Assembly (NCBI GenBank): GCA_963784195.1
Contig: CAWARA010000016.1
Coordinates: 1-64,000, forward strand
DNA: 64,000 nucleotides
Source of the DNA: CAVQAH01 sp963784195
GTDB lineage: Bacteria; Acidobacteriota; Vicinamibacteria; Vicinamibacterales; 2-12-FULL-66-21
Reading direction: 5' to 3'
Shown here in pieces: positions 63,275-64,000 of the stretch. Both the position numbers and the translations under genes were made by a program. Under the pieces are notes generated by a model, which worked only from the letters and a program-made list of their open reading frames with translations, did not search any database and was not told the origin of the DNA. The stretch's first letter is position 1, and every line of letters starts with the position of its first letter.

Positions 63275-63625
63275 TACGGAGGGAACGGAGGGAACGGGAC
63301 GGAGCGTACGGAGGGAACGGAACGAGCTTCAAAAACGGAGAAACGGAGACGCGGAGGCGAACGGGTGACACCTGCAAACGACATGCTGCAGCCGATGCCG
63401 CCGCGCGTGCGCGGCGAGCGATCGACTGAGACCCCGAGGACGCAAGCCGCGAGTCATTGCGCGGGCGGCTTGTGTCCTCGGGGTCTCGGTCGATCGCCCG
63501 GCCCGGCCGATGGCCGGGCCGGCATCGGCTCGGAACCCGAATTTGAGCGTGAACTCCGCGAACCTCCGTTACTCCGTGTCTCCGTTTTTGAAGCTTGGTC
63601 CGTTCCCTCCGTCCCCTCCGTTCCG
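63275..63625. repeat. Large cloverleaf palindromic element, copy 3 (diverged, arms exchanged)
   Basis: Outer repeats near 63311-63350 and 63571-63610 are built of the same ACGGAGGGA units. Closing stem: 63391-63400 with 63520-63529. Left arm: 7-bp stem (63400-63406 with 63409-63415). Arm B: 33 nt on each side (63418-63450 with 63465-63497), 31 of 33 complementary and the two mismatches G-T. Right arm: 9-bp stem (63500-63508 with 63512-63520), loop GAT. Left and right arms correspond to arms C and A of copies 1 and 2, read on the opposite strand. Confidence 0.88.
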
Positions 63626-63627
63626 CG

Positions 63628-64000
63628 CTACTCGATCGCCCGAAGTCTCGGAGGCACGCGAGGCGCGTGGACAGTCAGACCCGACTGTTGAACGTTGACG
63701 TTCAGTCGTGTGGGACCAATCAAGGACGATGGGCGGGCATAGACGATTCGGGTACTGGGACTTCATCTCGGCCGCCAGACTGCTCAAGCGGTCCTTGAGC
63801 GCCATGCTGGTCAACAAATCGTCGCGGCGCCCGCCTGTCAGCTTCGTACCCTCTGAGAGCGTGATCTCGCGCTCACGGGCTGCGGTGCTGAGCAGTGACG
63901 CCCTCCGCCGATCGATGACCAGGGCATGCAGAATCGCATCGGTGGACTGCAGATCCTTCAACACGCTCTCGTGATACCGCTCGCTGAATTCGGGCCCCTG
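63628..64000 (-). CDS. VWFA-related protein, C-terminal part (partial, one frameshift)
   Basis: The gene continues beyond the right edge. The visible part encodes PEFSERYHESVLKDLQSTDA, LHALVIDRRRASLLSTAARE, GGRRDDLLTSMALKDRLSSL and AAEMKSQY. This resembles the C-terminus of acidobacterial VWFA-related proteins. An extra G in the run 63750-63752 shifts the frame; without it the sequence reads SQYRIVYARPSSLIGPTRL and ends with TAG at 63628-63630. It abuts element copy 3 at its 3' end. These secreted proteins carry a MIDAS metal site upstream, outside this window. Confidence 0.72.

Noticed and set aside
50065..63625. CRISPR array
   Set aside because: The repeats are large palindromes kilobases apart, with no regular short repeats or spacers and no cas genes.

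Overview
The window is GC-rich bacterial DNA, most likely from an Acidobacteriota (Vicinamibacteria-like) genome or metagenome assembly. This is inferred from gene families that are common there: a Ser/Thr kinase fused to a PD40 beta-propeller, a VWFA-related protein, DUF1579 and DUF3887 secreted proteins, many secreted hydrolases and beta-barrels, and paired M16 peptidases. No database search was possible, so the taxon is an inference.

Layout. 1-6.2 kb: a kinase/PD40 gene entering from the left; a degraded island in which an IS with a DDE integrase sits between a RelE-type toxin stub and a serine-recombinase remnant; two small membrane proteins; a frameshifted haem protein. 6.6-19.6 kb: a PP2C phosphatase, a membrane protein, tRNA-Lys(CTT), two alpha/beta hydrolases, a TolB-like propeller, a copper amine oxidase, an ADP-ribosylglycohydrolase and an M16 peptidase pair. 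19.6-30.1 kb: the best-defined functional block, a tight operon FHA - PP2C/beta-helix - Ser/Thr kinase - RodA::PBP fusion - FHA. A winged-helix/FHA regulator diverges from it. This mirrors the actinobacterial fhaA/pstP/rodA/pbpA/pknAB locus and should couple protein phosphorylation to peptidoglycan synthesis. 30.3-36.3 kb: a cupredoxin, GNAT and CAP proteins, and a four-gene overlapping operon (OsmC, acyl-CoA dehydrogenase-like, PhnD-like binding protein, MetE-like) of unknown pathway. 36.5-50 kb: small secreted proteins, an ArsR/membrane-rhodanese unit, DJ-1, an IS110 remnant, a beta-lactamase-fold hydrolase, two ankyrin proteins sharing a leader sequence on either side of an ammonium transporter, and an ArsR/NIPSNAP divergent pair. 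50-64 kb: AlkD-like repair protein, further hydrolases, an FKBP lipoprotein, an Omp85/secreted kinase-like pair, a BON protein and the C-terminus of a VWFA protein.

The most unusual feature is a family of large palindromic elements, three copies at about 50.07-50.40, 59.03-59.40 and 63.28-63.63 kb. Each is an outer inverted repeat enclosing a cloverleaf of one closing stem and three hairpins, the central one being a 33-bp stem. The divergent copy keeps its pairing through compensatory and wobble changes, and its two side arms are exchanged. All three lie just past the stop codon of a minus-strand gene. Several simpler palindromic families lie in other intergenic gaps.

About ten otherwise conserved genes contain a single-base insertion, mostly an extra G or C in a short run. 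Sequencing error is the simplest explanation, so those genes are annotated across the break.
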